Part shown: positions 1-11,600 of the stretch, piece after piece
Layout: every line of letters begins with the position of its first letter
How positions within the stretch are numbered: the first letter of the stretch is position 1
DNA from: Scedosporium boydii
Lineage: Eukaryota > Ascomycota > Sordariomycetes > Microascales > Microascaceae
NCBI GenBank assembly: GCA_002221725.1
Contig: NJFT01000130.1
Span: 1-64,000 of the forward strand
Direction: 5' to 3'
DNA: 64,000 bases
Made by a program: the position numbers and the translations under genes
The notes under the pieces: generated by a model
What the model saw: only the letters and a program-made list of their open reading frames with translations
What the model was told of the DNA's origin: nothing
Database searches by the model: none

Positions 1-72
1 GGGAGGAAGAGGGAGCTGCAGGAGAGGTTGAGGGCTATGGAGAGGGATTTGGGGGGGTTGATGAATATGTGA
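1..72 (+). CDS. 3' end of an unidentified gene (partial)
   Basis: Frame 1 is open from the window edge to a TGA at 70-72 and encodes about 23 residues rich in Arg, Glu and Leu (RKRELQERLRAMERDL...). This looks like the end of a charged coiled-coil helix. The protein begins outside the window, so its identity cannot be judged. It converges on the RING gene that ends at 270. Confidence 0.5.
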   Translation, partial: GRKRELQERLRAMERDLGGLMNM

Positions 73-269
73 GAAGAAAAAGAGGAAGAAAGAGCCGTAA
101 TGAAGTCTATGTTGATGTGGAATTCCATGATAGGTATCTGTCTATTAAAACATGTTCTAGAGCGCACAATATTCCCATGGTATCTAGATATTAAAAAAGG
201 AACCGTCTAAAAGTCCGCCCAAACTCCAAGAAGACCCTCTAATAACTCCCAAAAAAGCCCTTGGATCAC

Positions 270-1067
270 TCAACCCTCAGCCCTTAGTACACCCTCCCTC
301 GTCGGCGGCCCATACTGCACAACCCCATCCCACTCCTCCAGCCTCCGAAACGGACTCCTCAAAAACGCCCTCAACTCATGCAAAAACAACCCCGTATGCT
401 CCCCCAACTGCCTCCTAACAAGCGTCTCCGCTACGCCCGACGCGCTCTGCATCTCCGCCGTCCTCAGCACGCACATGATGTACTCGAGCTTGTAGGCCCG
501 TGTGCGGTGTGCGCGCACGTCGCTGTTGGGTTCGAGGGCGTCGAGGACGAGGAGCTCGCGGCGGATGAAGGCCCGCGCGCGGGATTGGAGCTCGGGGTCG
601 TGGGTTAGGGCGTGGGGGGTTATAGTGGTGGAGTAGCGGGAGTGCTTGTTGGAGCCGATGTGCAGGGAGAAGAGGCCGTGGCGGTAGATGTTGAGGCGGT
701 GGGGTGGGTAGGCGTTGAGGGGGCGGGGGTTGGCTGAGATATAGGTGTTGGGTTGACGACGGCGGGGGCGGCGGAGAGAGGTTGTGGGAGAGCGTGTCGA
801 GGAAGATGTGCTTTCTTGCGGTGATGGGGATGGTCGGCGGGGCTCTTGTGGTTTGGATTGCGTCGTGTGGATGGTGAGGCGTTTGGGTCCGTAGCGCACG
901 TGGTGCACGGCGGATTTGCAGAGCGGACAGGTCGGGTTGAGTTCAAGCCATTGGAGGAGGCAGTGGCTGTGATATGTTCGGTGCCCGCATGGGTCGGCTT
1001 CGGCGGGAAAGGAGGGGAGGGCGTCGAAGCAGATGACGCAGTCTTCCTTGGCGGGCGGACGGGTCAT
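270..1067 (-). CDS. RING-H2 E3 ubiquitin ligase with TOPORS-like C-terminal region
   Basis: Single-exon gene of 265 aa. An N-terminal RING-H2 finger has all eight zinc ligands: C10, C13, C27, H29, H33, C36, C47 and C50. The middle (about 75-115) is a Ser/Pro/Arg-rich linker. The C-terminal part (about 160-255) contains RRELLVLDAL, then LGEHTGLFLHELRAFLRSP and WDGVVQYG. This resembles the helical segment that follows the RING in TOPORS-type ligases. By family the protein should transfer ubiquitin from an E2 to substrate, probably in the nucleus. The substrate is unknown. The start codon sits two codons upstream of the conserved region in a good context, and no intron is needed. It is divergent from SLD2, with about 0.9 kb between the start codons. 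The RING call is firm; the TOPORS relationship rests on a remembered sequence pattern. Confidence 0.85.
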   Translation of the reverse strand: MTRPPAKEDCVICFDALPSFPAEADPCGHRTYHSHCLLQWLELNPTCPLCKSAVHHVRYGPKRLTIHTTQSKPQEPRRPSPSPQESTSSSTRSPTTSLRRPRRRQPNTYISANPRPLNAYPPHRLNIYRHGLFSLHIGSNKHSRYSTTITPHALTHDPELQSRARAFIRRELLVLDALEPNSDVRAHRTRAYKLEYIMCVLRTAEMQSASGVAETLVRRQLGEHTGLFLHELRAFLRSPFRRLEEWDGVVQYGPPTREGVLRAEG

Positions 1068-1959
1068 CTTGGGCGGAATGCCTGTTCAAGGCTGAGGTTT
1101 GCGAAAGGATAAGGAAGCGCTCTGGCTGGTTTATTATATGGCCGGAGGATGTTGGAGAGAGGCCGTGAACAATCGCAAAAAAGACCCGCTAGAAACAAAT
1201 ACTTGAGGAAGTGAGAGAGATTCGAGAGCAGGATTTATATTAATTCTAGCGCAGAAAAATATCGTATGCTAACGCCATACCAGGGTGAGGGGTTGGCCGC
1301 TGAGGCATGGTCGTTGGGTTGTTGGGGGTTTAGATTATTGCTGGCTGGTGGCGAGACGAGGAACTTGAAAAGCTTCAATCTCCATCATCCTGGGAAGCGA
1401 TCAATGTTGGTGACTGGGGAAGTTCGGAACAGTGTGAAACGACGCCCCAGACCTATGACGCCACTGAATATCTGTCTCAGAGCGCTGGTGACCAGTGACC
1501 AGATACGGACTAATTAGCGAAACCCCAGCCTGGACTGGGGACCGCGTTAATTGATTTTAGTGGATCTGAAAAATCCGCACTGTCCTTTAATAGTACAGAT
1601 GTCCGCTATTCGCTGCGGTGCGAAGTCTCGATTACAGTGTCTCGTGCCGCTGATTACAATTAAATGCTTGCGTAGATGATCGATTTGCCCCACCTCGCGG
1701 CGCGTTGAACGCGTTAAGACGCTCTAAACTTTCCCGCGTCACTCAAATAACTGAAACTATTTCCCATTGTCGTATCTCACCAGTGTCAACTCCACCTTCA
1801 ACCTTAAGCGCTCGACTACTTCCTAGACTCTAGAAAATTTAGATTGCTAGACGGGACGAGCACCCTCCATTTTTTTTTTTGGTATATGGCTCTAGGCCTT
1901 GATCTTGTGTGAACTTTTTCCCCCACCTCGCGTTGAACTCTTCTATCTCAGCTCTCGTG
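1068..1959. other. Intergenic region between divergent RING and SLD2 genes
   Basis: This should hold both promoters. A T10 tract at about 1871-1880 and CT-rich sequence lie just upstream of the SLD2 start. Short ORFs here have no recognisable domains. I see no RNA gene or mobile element. Confidence 0.5.
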
Positions 1960-3532
1960 ATGGACGCTGCTCGGAAAGCGGCTTTGGAGGACCAGTGTCA
2001 ATCCCTTCGTGCTACTCTCAAGGAATGGGAGCATCAATGGAGTGCCTCCCACGGCGGATCTAAGCCGTCACGCGATGCTATCAAGGCAAATCCAGATATC
2101 GGTATACACCATCCCTTTACCTACTTAAACCTCGACATACTTTAGTCCGCCCTCTAACATTCTTGTTTCAGCCAAAAAGTACAAAGAATACAAGAAGCTA
2201 CGCGACGTCCTCTCGGGCAAGGCTAAGGACGAATCGACCTCCACGAAACGAAAGTCAGCCCCCGAACCCGCACAAACACCCGTAAAACGATCAAAGTATG
2301 TCAACCTCGCCGACACGCGCCAAAAGGAAGATGTGCCCCCCGTGGCGAGTACTCCATCGCACGATAGATTCGCTCCTAGTCCCGTGGCCCCCACATCGAT
2401 CGGACCTACGCCGCATAGAGATGGAAAAGTCCTCGGGTTGTTCGCGTTTCTAGACAATAACGCCGTCACGCCCTCGAAGAAGGACAACGAAGAGAACCGT
2501 GCCATTTTATTGGAAACGCCAAGCAGAGCCAACGAAATCGAAGACTTTAAGCTGGGGAGGACACCAACTTCATCGTCGAGGAGACAGTACTTGGACCTAC
2601 TCGTCACGCCTCTGAAGGCTACCGACGGCAATGCCAGAGCTGCCCAGACGACGCCGCAATCGGTGTCTAAGCTCCAGTTCGGGACGCCGTCCTTTTTACG
2701 GAGGAAGACGCTACCTGTGGTGGAAGAGACGGAGGAGTATGAGTCGCCGAAGAAGTTGAGGCGGATATCACGCAAACCTTTCGCGCGGGGTCTCAGTGCC
2801 ATCGTGGCGAACCTCCGCAAGGTTGAAGAGTCTCAGTTCGAGGACGACGAGGCGGCGATGCGGGAGCTCGAGTCAGAGACCTTTGCGCCGAGGGAGATAT
2901 TATTCGCCAAGCCTACGAAGCCAGCATCTGACCCTGTTGTCCCGGATAGCCAAGCGGGTGAGAAGACGAAAAAGCTTCTGGGTGGATTTGACGATGAAGC
3001 GGAGTATGACAGCCCGGTTGAAGAGCAGACGGATCGAGGACTTCCGATCAAGGATTACAAGAAGAAGGGGGCCAAGCGGACTACGAGGAGGGCGATTATG
3101 CGGCCGACGTTTATTAGGAGGCCCGCCGAGGAGACCGTTTATCACGAGGGTGGGGCTACGGACGAGGAGGACGCCGCGGTGCCTGAGACGCAGTTCGACC
3201 CCACTGCTGTACCCGACGAGTCAGAGGATATCTCAGATGGGGGTTCCGAGTTCGCCCCCGATCCTGCCCCCGAAGGCAACGAGGCTTCCGGGGTCGACAA
3301 CTTAGTAAAGGCCATCAGGGCGGGTCGGAAACGGACTGCCAAGGCTCTGGAGGAGGATCACGCCGAGGCCGCCAAAGAGGCCAAAGCGAAGGACAAAGAG
3401 GAAGGGAAGGTGCGCAAGGTGGCCCGCAAGGTGAACGAGTTGGCGCACGCCAATTTCAAGCGGTTGAAGCTTAGGAACTATGGGGCGAAGGGTGGGCCGG
3501 GTCACAATAGTAGGTTTAGGCGGCGACGTTGA
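1960..3532 (+). CDS. SLD2: DNA replication regulator Sld2
   Basis: Two exons, 1960-2101 and 2172-3532, are joined across a 70-nt GT..AG intron to give 500 aa. The N-terminus (about 10-60) carries the Sld2/Drc1 signature: LRATLKEWEHQW, then KPSRDAIKANPDI, then KKYKEYKKLRDVL. The intron falls inside this motif, which confirms the splice. The middle is disordered and rich in S/T-P sites, for example TPVKRSK, TPSKK and GRTPTSSS. These are the expected CDK targets. The C-terminus ends in the conserved basic block NFKRLKLRNYGAKGGPGHNS followed by RFRRRR. In yeast, CDK-phosphorylated Sld2 binds Dpb11 and helps recruit GINS and DNA polymerase epsilon at origins. The ATG at 1960 was preferred over the upstream in-frame one at 1909 because homologous sequence starts there. 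Confidence 0.92.
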
Positions 3533-5691
3533 GATGGTGAAAGGGACGCTGGGGGGCCGGCCTCGTATATTTCCGCCCCTCTTGTGATGATTTTCGGTCT
3601 GTGAATTTTCTGTGATTTTACTGGGTGGGATTGGGGTCGGAGTTGGAGGCCACCGGTTGATGATGGGATGGCCAGCATTGGGATTGCATAGCATAGCATA
3701 ATTCTTTCTGGGGAATAAAGCATAGACTTGGAAGACCTTCGAATCTTTGAATATTTCTGATTAGGCTTGCGCTACTTTCATAGATCGAGTGCAATACGAG
3801 GTCGATGATGGGCCGAACGATGATTGCCATTGTTCTCGTTCTCTCTAACAGTGGTATGTCGAACAATCAACACCAGACAAGTGCTTTGTTTGGTAGAGCC
3901 AGCATTGTTTCGTTAAATGCTACTGGGAGCTGTAACCGGTCACGGGGAGTTCTCATCCAACCATTTCGGTATTTGACTCTTGCCAAGGTGAGCAGCAATA
4001 AACGGTTCGAGCATTAAAGCCACCCTCGTTTGTTCCTTCCTGAGTGCGAAGCTCGTTCTTTCCACCCAAGTTGTCCAAGTCGTCAATTGGTCGACATCGG
4101 TCAGCTCGTGCCTGCCCCACCAGGGTCCGAAAAGGTACATCGGTACAACCCAAGAGCTCAGCGGCCCAGTGATTGGCCAGCAGCAAAGTTTCGCAAGCCG
4201 CACGCCCCCTGACACTCCCGTAGCTCCTGCCACACAATATGCCCAACACCCCACAGCCAATGGAAAGCTCTGGCGCCTACGAACCCGCTAAATTTGGAAA
4301 CTCCAACAAGCCCAACGACGCAAGACAAAACGCAGGGACGATCGAAGAAAGACCATGCAAGGCCCAAAGAAAACGGCTCTGGCCATGGCGACCTCAGACA
4401 AGAGGCGCTTAATCGAAAACGAGCCAATTTATCCCTCGTCCACTCTCGACCTGTAGCCGGGAATGAGCCCTGGGGTCCCTTTCCCTCTCAATATGCATTA
4501 CGCGCTGTCCAAGGTCGTTTCGGACTCTTTCTGCCCCATCACCGTCAATGATCACATTGTTTCGGGACCCCAAACTGCTCCTTAAATCTCGCCTCGTACT
4601 GGTATTTGACGCGAGTTTGTCTGGCCTGCATCCTGGTCGCCGTCCGGATCTGCTTCCCCCAATCAATACTTGCTTAACCTCTGAACCATGTGCAAAGCTA
4701 ACATTGGCAACAGCGGGATGGAGTCATCGTACTGGTGTCCGATCTGGGCCGATGTGGGCTGGGGATACAGATTACTGCCGCTGGCTGTCAAGCTGCGAAG
4801 ACCAAAGGCCCGCAAGATGAGACGACCAGCTCGTTACTAGCCTACGCGTGTCGTTCCACCCAGCTCTGGTGCCCACTCGAGCACCGCCCAGTTTGTGAAT
4901 AAGGCAGGGACTGGCCTGCATGGTCTCGATGGATCATAGGCCTATGGAGAAGAAGGCTGCGGCTCGGCTTCATACAAAGACCTCCGTTTGTCTCCTCGAG
5001 TTCTGCTCCCGTGTCCACTCTCTTGCTATCCAGATAGTGCTACCATATGTCAACAAACAGAAGGAGATTCTCTCTTTTTCTACCTTTCCTCTTGTCTTTT
5101 CTCTACTAGTCTTGCATTCATTTCTGCCTTGCACTCTTTCTGTAGCCACAAGCTTTTTTTTTTTTTTTTTTCCTTTTCTTCTGCTTTCTCTTTTGTGGTT
5201 CTGCTTATCATCTCTTCACCTTCAAAGTGCCTTATTCCTTCTCGGTCACCACACTCTGTGAGAACAGCAAGCTTCGTTCATATCTTCCTAGAACCAAGCA
5301 GAACATACAAGTTTGCTCTGTGACTCTGTGACCGACCATCATTTCATCGCAGGTTCCGTCTCAGCTGGTATTTGACTCAACCTAGTGCTCAAGTTGTTTC
5401 CAGCAGTTCTGTTCATTCTCACCATCATTCATTCTTTTCATTGAGAGCACAAGAGAACATTATTCTTTCTACAACTCATCTCTCTCACCTTTTACCTATT
5501 ATTCGATTGTTCCTGGAAGAACTAGTCTACCAACAAATCCCTTGTTCTTCTTCTCCTTAAAGTTACTTCGAGTCCTACTATTTCCTCGTCTCGTCTAAGA
5601 CGTCTTGAAGGAATCCAATCAATCTTCTTCTCGTTCGAGACACTACCCTTCCGCTGTCTTTGAGAAGCGAAATAAACCAGCACTGAACAAT
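3533..5691. other. Intergenic region (2.2 kb)
   Basis: No gene is convincing here. The scattered short ORFs lack domains and lie in competing frames. From about 4990 to 5600 the sequence becomes strongly pyrimidine-rich, with a T-tract at about 5155-5171. This is typical of the promoter and long 5' leader of a highly expressed fungal gene, here the secreted protein at 5692. The 3' end of SLD2 occupies the left edge. Confidence 0.5.
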
Positions 5692-7932
5692 ATGCGTATC
5701 AACGTATCCGCTTCGATTTTGGGCCTTCTGGCTCTCTCTCAAGCCGTAGAGGCTGGTCCTCTTTGGCAGGGCAGAAGGTGGGACACCCAGTTTTCTGCTC
5801 TCTTACTCAAATTCGAATTTCACTCTAACGCTCCCTCTAGAATCCGCAGAGTTGAGTCGAGCGCTGCTTCGGCTACTGACGTCGAGGGTCTTCGTGGCGG
5901 TAATGGCAATGGTCAAGCAGACCCCAGCACTGCCCTTGATAATGGTCCGATCATCTCTGATCCCCAAGAGTTCGTTTCTCTTACTCCCACAGAGTCCTCA
6001 GAGCTTCCCATTAACATTGGTGATAGGTTCCCCGACGAGACGCCAAGTCCCATCATAATTACCCTGTCGCCTGACCCTACAACAGTCCCCACAGAGGAGC
6101 CATCTGCCGACCCCCCGATCAGCTCGAGCGATGCCGCGCCGATCCAGACAGACGAGCCCTCTCGCGAGACAAGTACGGAGGCTGAGATTACTGCTTCGGT
6201 CAAGCCGACTGACACACTTACCGAGCCGCTGCTCACTTCTGCCCCCACTTCTGCTGAGGAGGTTGCATCATCTAGCGAGCCTGCCCCCGAAACCAGCAGT
6301 GCACCTTCGGCCGATGAATCTTCCGCGACTGAGTCTCCTGCCCAAGACGTACAGTTTACTCAAACTCCGAGGGAGGATGTGTCTGCTACCGAGGCAAGCT
6401 CTGGAGCCGCGGAGACGGAAACTGGCACTGATTCCGTAAGGGTCTCGTCCACCACTTCTCTTCGAGAAGAGACCGAGACTACCTCGCTGCCCGAGGAGAC
6501 TGGGTCCGCAAATGGTGATATCTCTAGCACGACGTCCGCTAGATTGCCTAGCTCGGCTCCCGAGGAACCCATTACCACCTCTGATGTAGCCAGCTCCGCT
6601 CCAGAGGAAACCGTTACCGCCTCTGATGCTGCTAGTTCTGCAACAACCGTGGAAACCAGCGAGGGTCTTCCGACGACGGCAGAATCCGCCAGCTCGACTT
6701 CTGACTTGGATGCACCGGTTGAAGCCTTTCCCACTAGCGTAGAGCTGTCCTCCTCGGAGGGCGTTCCTGGGCCAACCTCTGCGGAGAAAGCTACCGCTAC
6801 TGGAGATGCCAACGCTACTGGGGATGCCACTGCTACAGAAACGGGTTCCGGATCTGCGACCTCTGAGGCAACCTCTGTGGAGGAGGCTTCATCTACTGGA
6901 GATTCCGCAGCTTCAGAAACACCTTCAGTATCGACAACCTTGACCTCTGCGGAGAAAGCTACTGCCACTGGGGATGTCACGGCTACGGAAGCGGCTTCGG
7001 GATCAGAGACCTCCACCTCCATCGTCCCAACCGGTACTGTCAACCGAGAGGTGCCGACCATGGAGACTGTGCTTCCCACTGCTACGGCCGTCGTATCTCC
7101 CGAGACATTGGCGGACAACTTGAAGATTGCCCAGAACCTCAACGAGGTCTTCAGCGGCATCAAACCCGATTCTTCCTGCTCCGCTAACCAGATTGCCTGC
7201 ATCGGCGGCAACATTGGAGTCTGCAGCGAGAGCGGTTCTTTCGACATCGTTACCTGCGAAACCGGCACCAAGTGCTTCGCTCTGCCTATGAACACCACCG
7301 AAGGCGCCATTGTCGGCTGCTACGACGAGGCTGTCGCTCGTGGCATCTTGGGTCTGCCTCCTAACGAGGGAGGCGCCGATCCCACAATGCCCGGAGAGGA
7401 GCAACCTGTTGAAGATGTCACCGTTTCGGTCACCGTTCAACCTACAATTACCGTGACTTCCGTTGTCACCGCCCCCGCCGTCAGCACCCCCGTCATTCCT
7501 ACTGAGGGTCTCGAGTTCTCCTCGTTCTTCTCCGATATCCTCCAGTCCCCTTCGTCCTCTGCCGATGAACCCGCTAAAGAGACTCCTGTCGTTAATCCTA
7601 CGGTGGCTCCGGAGCCTGAGCCTGTTTCGTCTGTTCAGCGCGAGCCCGTTCCCACGAGCGATCCCGTGGTTGAGCCTCCCGTGGCTGAGCCCGAGCCTAT
7701 CGACGACTCTACGCCGACGACGGAAGCTCCCCTCCTGCCCACCCCTACGGGCGTCCTCGACGTCATCGATATCCCGGTTAGCATCCCCATCGATTTCAAT
7801 TTCCTGCACCCCGAGGCGGCTGGTGCGCAAGAGGTCAACGTCACTCCCACGACGGTGTTTGTGACTGTCACGGTGAAGGAGACTGAGACTCAGACGGAGA
7901 CAGAAACGGTTACAGCTACTGTTAGGGTATGA
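5692..7932 (+). CDS. Secreted Ser/Thr/Glu-rich protein with a six-Cys CBM19-like module
   Basis: The chosen ATG at 5692 starts a signal peptide (MRINVSASILGLLALSQAVE, then AG). A probable 63-nt intron at 5778-5840 has a good branch site (CTCTAAC) but a weak donor (GTGGGA). Its length is a multiple of three, so the frame is open either way (725 aa spliced, 746 unspliced). A long low-complexity region of Ser, Thr, Ala, Glu and Pro follows, suited to heavy O-glycosylation. It includes a duplicated TSAEKATATGD block near 6775 and 6948. A compact module encoded at about 7170-7325 has six cysteines in the pattern CSANQIAC, VCSE, VTC, KCFALP, VGC. This resembles fungal chitin-binding CBM19-type modules. 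A Pro-rich tail ends in TETETVTATVRV. I see no clear GPI signal. A cell-wall or matrix role is inferred, and chitin binding is tentative. Confidence 0.8.
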   Translation: MRINVSASILGLLALSQAVEAGPLWQGRRWDTQFSALLLKFEFHSNAPSRIRRVESSAASATDVEGLRGGNGNGQADPSTALDNGPIISDPQEFVSLTPTESSELPINIGDRFPDETPSPIIITLSPDPTTVPTEEPSADPPISSSDAAPIQTDEPSRETSTEAEITASVKPTDTLTEPLLTSAPTSAEEVASSSEPAPETSSAPSADESSATESPAQDVQFTQTPREDVSATEASSGAAETETGTDSVRVSSTTSLREETETTSLPEETGSANGDISSTTSARLPSSAPEEPITTSDVASSAPEETVTASDAASSATTVETSEGLPTTAESASSTSDLDAPVEAFPTSVELSSSEGVPGPTSAEKATATGDANATGDATATETGSGSATSEATSVEEASSTGDSAASETPSVSTTLTSAEKATATGDVTATEAASGSETSTSIVPTGTVNREVPTMETVLPTATAVVSPETLADNLKIAQNLNEVFSGIKPDSSCSANQIACIGGNIGVCSESGSFDIVTCETGTKCFALPMNTTEGAIVGCYDEAVARGILGLPPNEGGADPTMPGEEQPVEDVTVSVTVQPTITVTSVVTAPAVSTPVIPTEGLEFSSFFSDILQSPSSSADEPAKETPVVNPTVAPEPEPVSSVQREPVPTSDPVVEPPVAEPEPIDDSTPTTEAPLLPTPTGVLDVIDIPVSIPIDFNFLHPEAAGAQEVNVTPTTVFVTVTVKETETQTETETVTATVRV

Positions 7933-7969
7933 GAGCCGGAAAAAAGAACAAGAAAATATGAAAAATATG

Positions 7970-8002
<33 letters not shown>

Positions 8003-8656
8003 TGTCTCTCCCTCCGGAGGAAGGGATCATTTCCTTTGTACCATTTTAATAATTCAAGAGGAGAAAAGGGGCGGGGCGTTTTCAAGCACGTAGATGCTTC
8101 ATTTTAAGAGGACTGCATAGCAATAGCATAGGCCATAATATAAAACAAGGGCGCTTAAGATTTGATATTGAGGAGGACTTGTGTGCACATGTCACAGAAC
8201 AATTAAGACAATTCCACATTTTTTTTCGTCGAGACAAGGTGACTCCCATTTTGTTTGAATCGCTCTTAGCGAGGCAAGTAACGTATATCCTTAAGTAGAT
8301 TTACAACGAAAACTGTATATATATATATTGGCGATGCCACGCAACGAGAAAAATATATTGCCAAAAAATCTGGGTATCGGTATCGACGCCAAGAAATCGA
8401 AACAAGATTGCCGAGAAGATGCAAAGAAGTAAGGTCGTAGGAAACGACGAAGCTATGCAAACGAGCCGCTTGTTGCAAAAAATAAAATGAGCCAAAAAGG
8501 AGATTTTTCTCAACTTTGTGAGAAAGATTGCGAAGACGTTGTCCCGCGTGGTGAGGATGGTTGTCGAAGGTAATGGCGTCAGAAGGAAAGTGATTTGAGT
8601 CTCGTCGTCCAAAAAGGTGAGAGGCCGAAAGAAGAGAGGGGGAAAGGTGGGATCGA
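7933..8656. other. Convergent 3' intergenic region
   Basis: This lies between the 3' ends of the secreted-protein gene and the methyltransferase gene. It is AT-rich and should contain both polyadenylation regions. An uninterrupted run of 31 A occupies 7970-8000, and a short TA run lies at about 8316-8329. No coding sequence is supported. Confidence 0.6.
7970..8000. repeat. Homopolymer A31
   Basis: Uninterrupted poly(A) tract of 31 nt, 38 nt after the stop codon of the secreted-protein gene. It could be a simple repeat, or the trace of a retroposed tail. The length may be unreliable, as with any long homopolymer. Confidence 0.9.
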
Positions 8657-11600
8657 TCAGAGCATCATAATGTCGTCGTCTCTTCCACGAAGACCGTTCG
8701 GGCCATGGATCTTCTCGACGTCGTGAGGACGGCTCCTCGTAGTGCTAACAGAAGCGGGCGAGACGTACGGCCACGCCAAGTCGTTCTTCTGCTCCGCCGC
8801 CGCAAGCCCATTCAGCGTCGCGAGCATCTGAAGAGATTTCTCCTCGCAGGTTGTCGGGGTACCAACGCCTCCAACTTCGAGGCCTCCAGCTTCTCCACGT
8901 AGATGTTCATCGTCATCATCGTCATCGTTCATCCCCCACAAAGCCCCCCGGAACGAAAGCCCCAAAACAAGCGAGACCTCCCTCGCGACACTATTCCCCA
9001 CGGCCCTCCACCTATCCCGCGTACACCCCAGCAAGACCTCGTCGTCCGGAAACCCCTGCGCCCTCCGGCTCTCTTGGAGGGTCAGGAACCGCTCGGCGGC
9101 CCAGTGGATCTGCCCGCCGGTCTTGAAGTCCGCGGGACATTGCGCCGTCGTGACGGTGGGGAAGAGGCGCGCGGGGCGGCAGCGCGTCCAGGCGAGGGAG
9201 AGCTTGGTGACGCGTTTTACGCCCGCGGCGGGGAATAGGTCGCGTTCGGAGGGGGTCATGCGGCCGTGGCCGTTGTTCCAAGTAGAGGAGAAGCCCATTC
9301 CCGTGGGGAAGCGCGGGATGCATCGTACCTGGGCGCGCATAAGTTTCGTCATCGTAGCGGATGGGACGTGGTCCGGCGCGGGGACGCAGTAATCCGTCTT
9401 TCCGTCGTACAGATAGGGCAGGTCTGCGGTGGCTTCTTCGGCCGAGCGGTACTTGAATGCGTAGGCGTCGTGGAACTCGCGCATCGTCATCTTCTCGCCG
9501 TTGCCGAGGCTGCCGAGGCCGGCGTTCCTGACGTGCGGTGGGTGTGAATGAGAAGGGACGGGGATGGCGGGGAGCGTCTCGCCGGGGGCCGCGAAGACGA
9601 GAAAGACGCGGCTGCGGGATTGGCAGGAGCCGTAGGACCAGGCGTCGAGGAAGAGCATTTGCACTTGGTAGCCCATGCCGATGATGGCGCAGACGAGCTG
9701 GGAGAAGACGTCTTCGTGCTTGAGTTCGCGTTTTTGGACGATGCCTACGACGTTTTCGAGGAGGCCGTAGCGGGGGCGGTAGACGTCGATCATCGAGGCG
9801 AATGCGGCGACGAGGCTTTGGTTCTTTCGTTGCATCGGCGTCGTCTTGTCGTTCGTGAGTCGCGAAAAGCCGGGGCAGGGACTGCCGCCGCTTATGCAGC
9901 CCACGTCGCCGACCCGAGGGACAGAACTGCTGAACTGGCCTCGAATAGCCCTCTCTTGTAGTGCATCGATCGATCCCAAGAACGGAGTAACACGCGATGG
10001 GTCGGGCGCGTTGGCCATGTACGTGTGAATGGCCTTTTCTGAGATGTCATTTGCCCAGCGCATTTCCACCGCGCCGCCTTCCTCTAGCCCGCGACCCAGG
10101 TTGCCGGAACCGCAAAACAAGTCAAGACAATTGAGCCTCTTCTTTATCTTCTTGTTCGTCTTTTCTTTCTTCACTCGTTTCCCTTGTGGACTTGGCCCTG
10201 GAATGTTAGGAGCGAACGATTGTCTCAAGGAAGGCGGCGGAGACTCCAAAGGCCGACAGGCTCCATCACGAAGCTCGTGGGTCATGTAAAACAAGAGACC
10301 CACGCCGTCGCGGTTATAAGGCACCGGAATGGGCTTTCCAGCATCTACTACCCTCACGAAACACTTCTCCTTTACCGAAGAGAAGCGCTTCACTACAGTC
10401 TCTTCCGAGTAGACCAGCTCGTTGGGTCTCGCATTCTTAGCAGCGGGCTCCACGGCGGACCGACGGAAGAGGCGGCGCAGTTGAACATGCCGCCCAGTGT
10501 CTTGGCCAATCTCGGCGACCTCGCAAGGCTCAAGCTGCGTGTCTCCCCGTTTCAGCTCCACAAGCACGGTATCGCCGCGGCGGTATTTTTCAGAAAACTG
10601 CTCAAGCTCGACTCCTTCTTTTCCTTCCTTTTGGCAGGCACAGGCCTTATCGCCATCTTTGAACGTAGTGAACCGACGCTCTTCCATATCGTATGTTTGC
10701 CTACATAGGAACTCGGTGTCGGAGTCCAGTGCAGGGTAAAAGCCAACTTTGTGGACACCCAGGACATCGTCTTGGTCAATCTCGAGCCCCTCGCTACACG
10801 TGCAGTGGTTTGAGAGAAAGAGCTCATTTGCGACGGGGTATTTTAGCACGCTGCAAATCGTGTCGACGGGCCGGTAGTACCAGATGATTTGGAATAAGCG
10901 TTTGCCTCTGCGCGACCTCTCGATGGATTGGACAAGCCCGAACCATCTATTATCCGCCTTGTTCACCCCGTGGGGCGCTTCCTCTGCCCATTTACTCAGA
11001 GAGGGGTCATCAGGCTTGAGAGAAATGGTATCTCCCGGCTTGATGCTATCCAGCATCCGCTCCCACTCCCCGTCAGAAAGAGGGGCTTGGGTTGGCGGTG
11101 GACGTTTAGATGCACCATCCTCCATCGCTCTCCGGATCAATTCGAGCCCGACTGCATCCGTGATACCCGCCCTAAGCTTCTCCACCGTAGGATCAAGATC
11201 AACCGCCTTCATCACAGGCCCACAAGGAAGATGGCCAAAGCAATGCGCTATATACGGCGTGACAATAGTTGGTGGAACATCCGCATTCTTGGGATCGGCT
11301 TGTTCGGGTGACACGGACGGTGGGGTTTCCATGACGCGCTTCGCAGGAACGGATTCGATCGGCTTGTACTCCGTAAACGTCAAAACCTCACGGAAAACGC
11401 GCTGGCTCAGCGCAACCTTTTGCGAGAGAACACCGCACGTCTCCTTGTAAAGAAACTCGACGTTCACCGACACGGCGACCCTGAAATCCTGCTTTCCATA
11501 CGCAGAGAACCATTGTGTAAACGCCGGCGACAGCGAATGTCTGCGCGACGTCCACGCGAAGAAGTTTTTCCTGAAGTCGTAGATGCTAGCCTTCTTCCCA

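Noticed and set aside
7003..8085. 360-codon minus-strand open frame
   Set aside because: Antisense to the secreted-protein gene; its poly-Phe start comes from the A31 tract.
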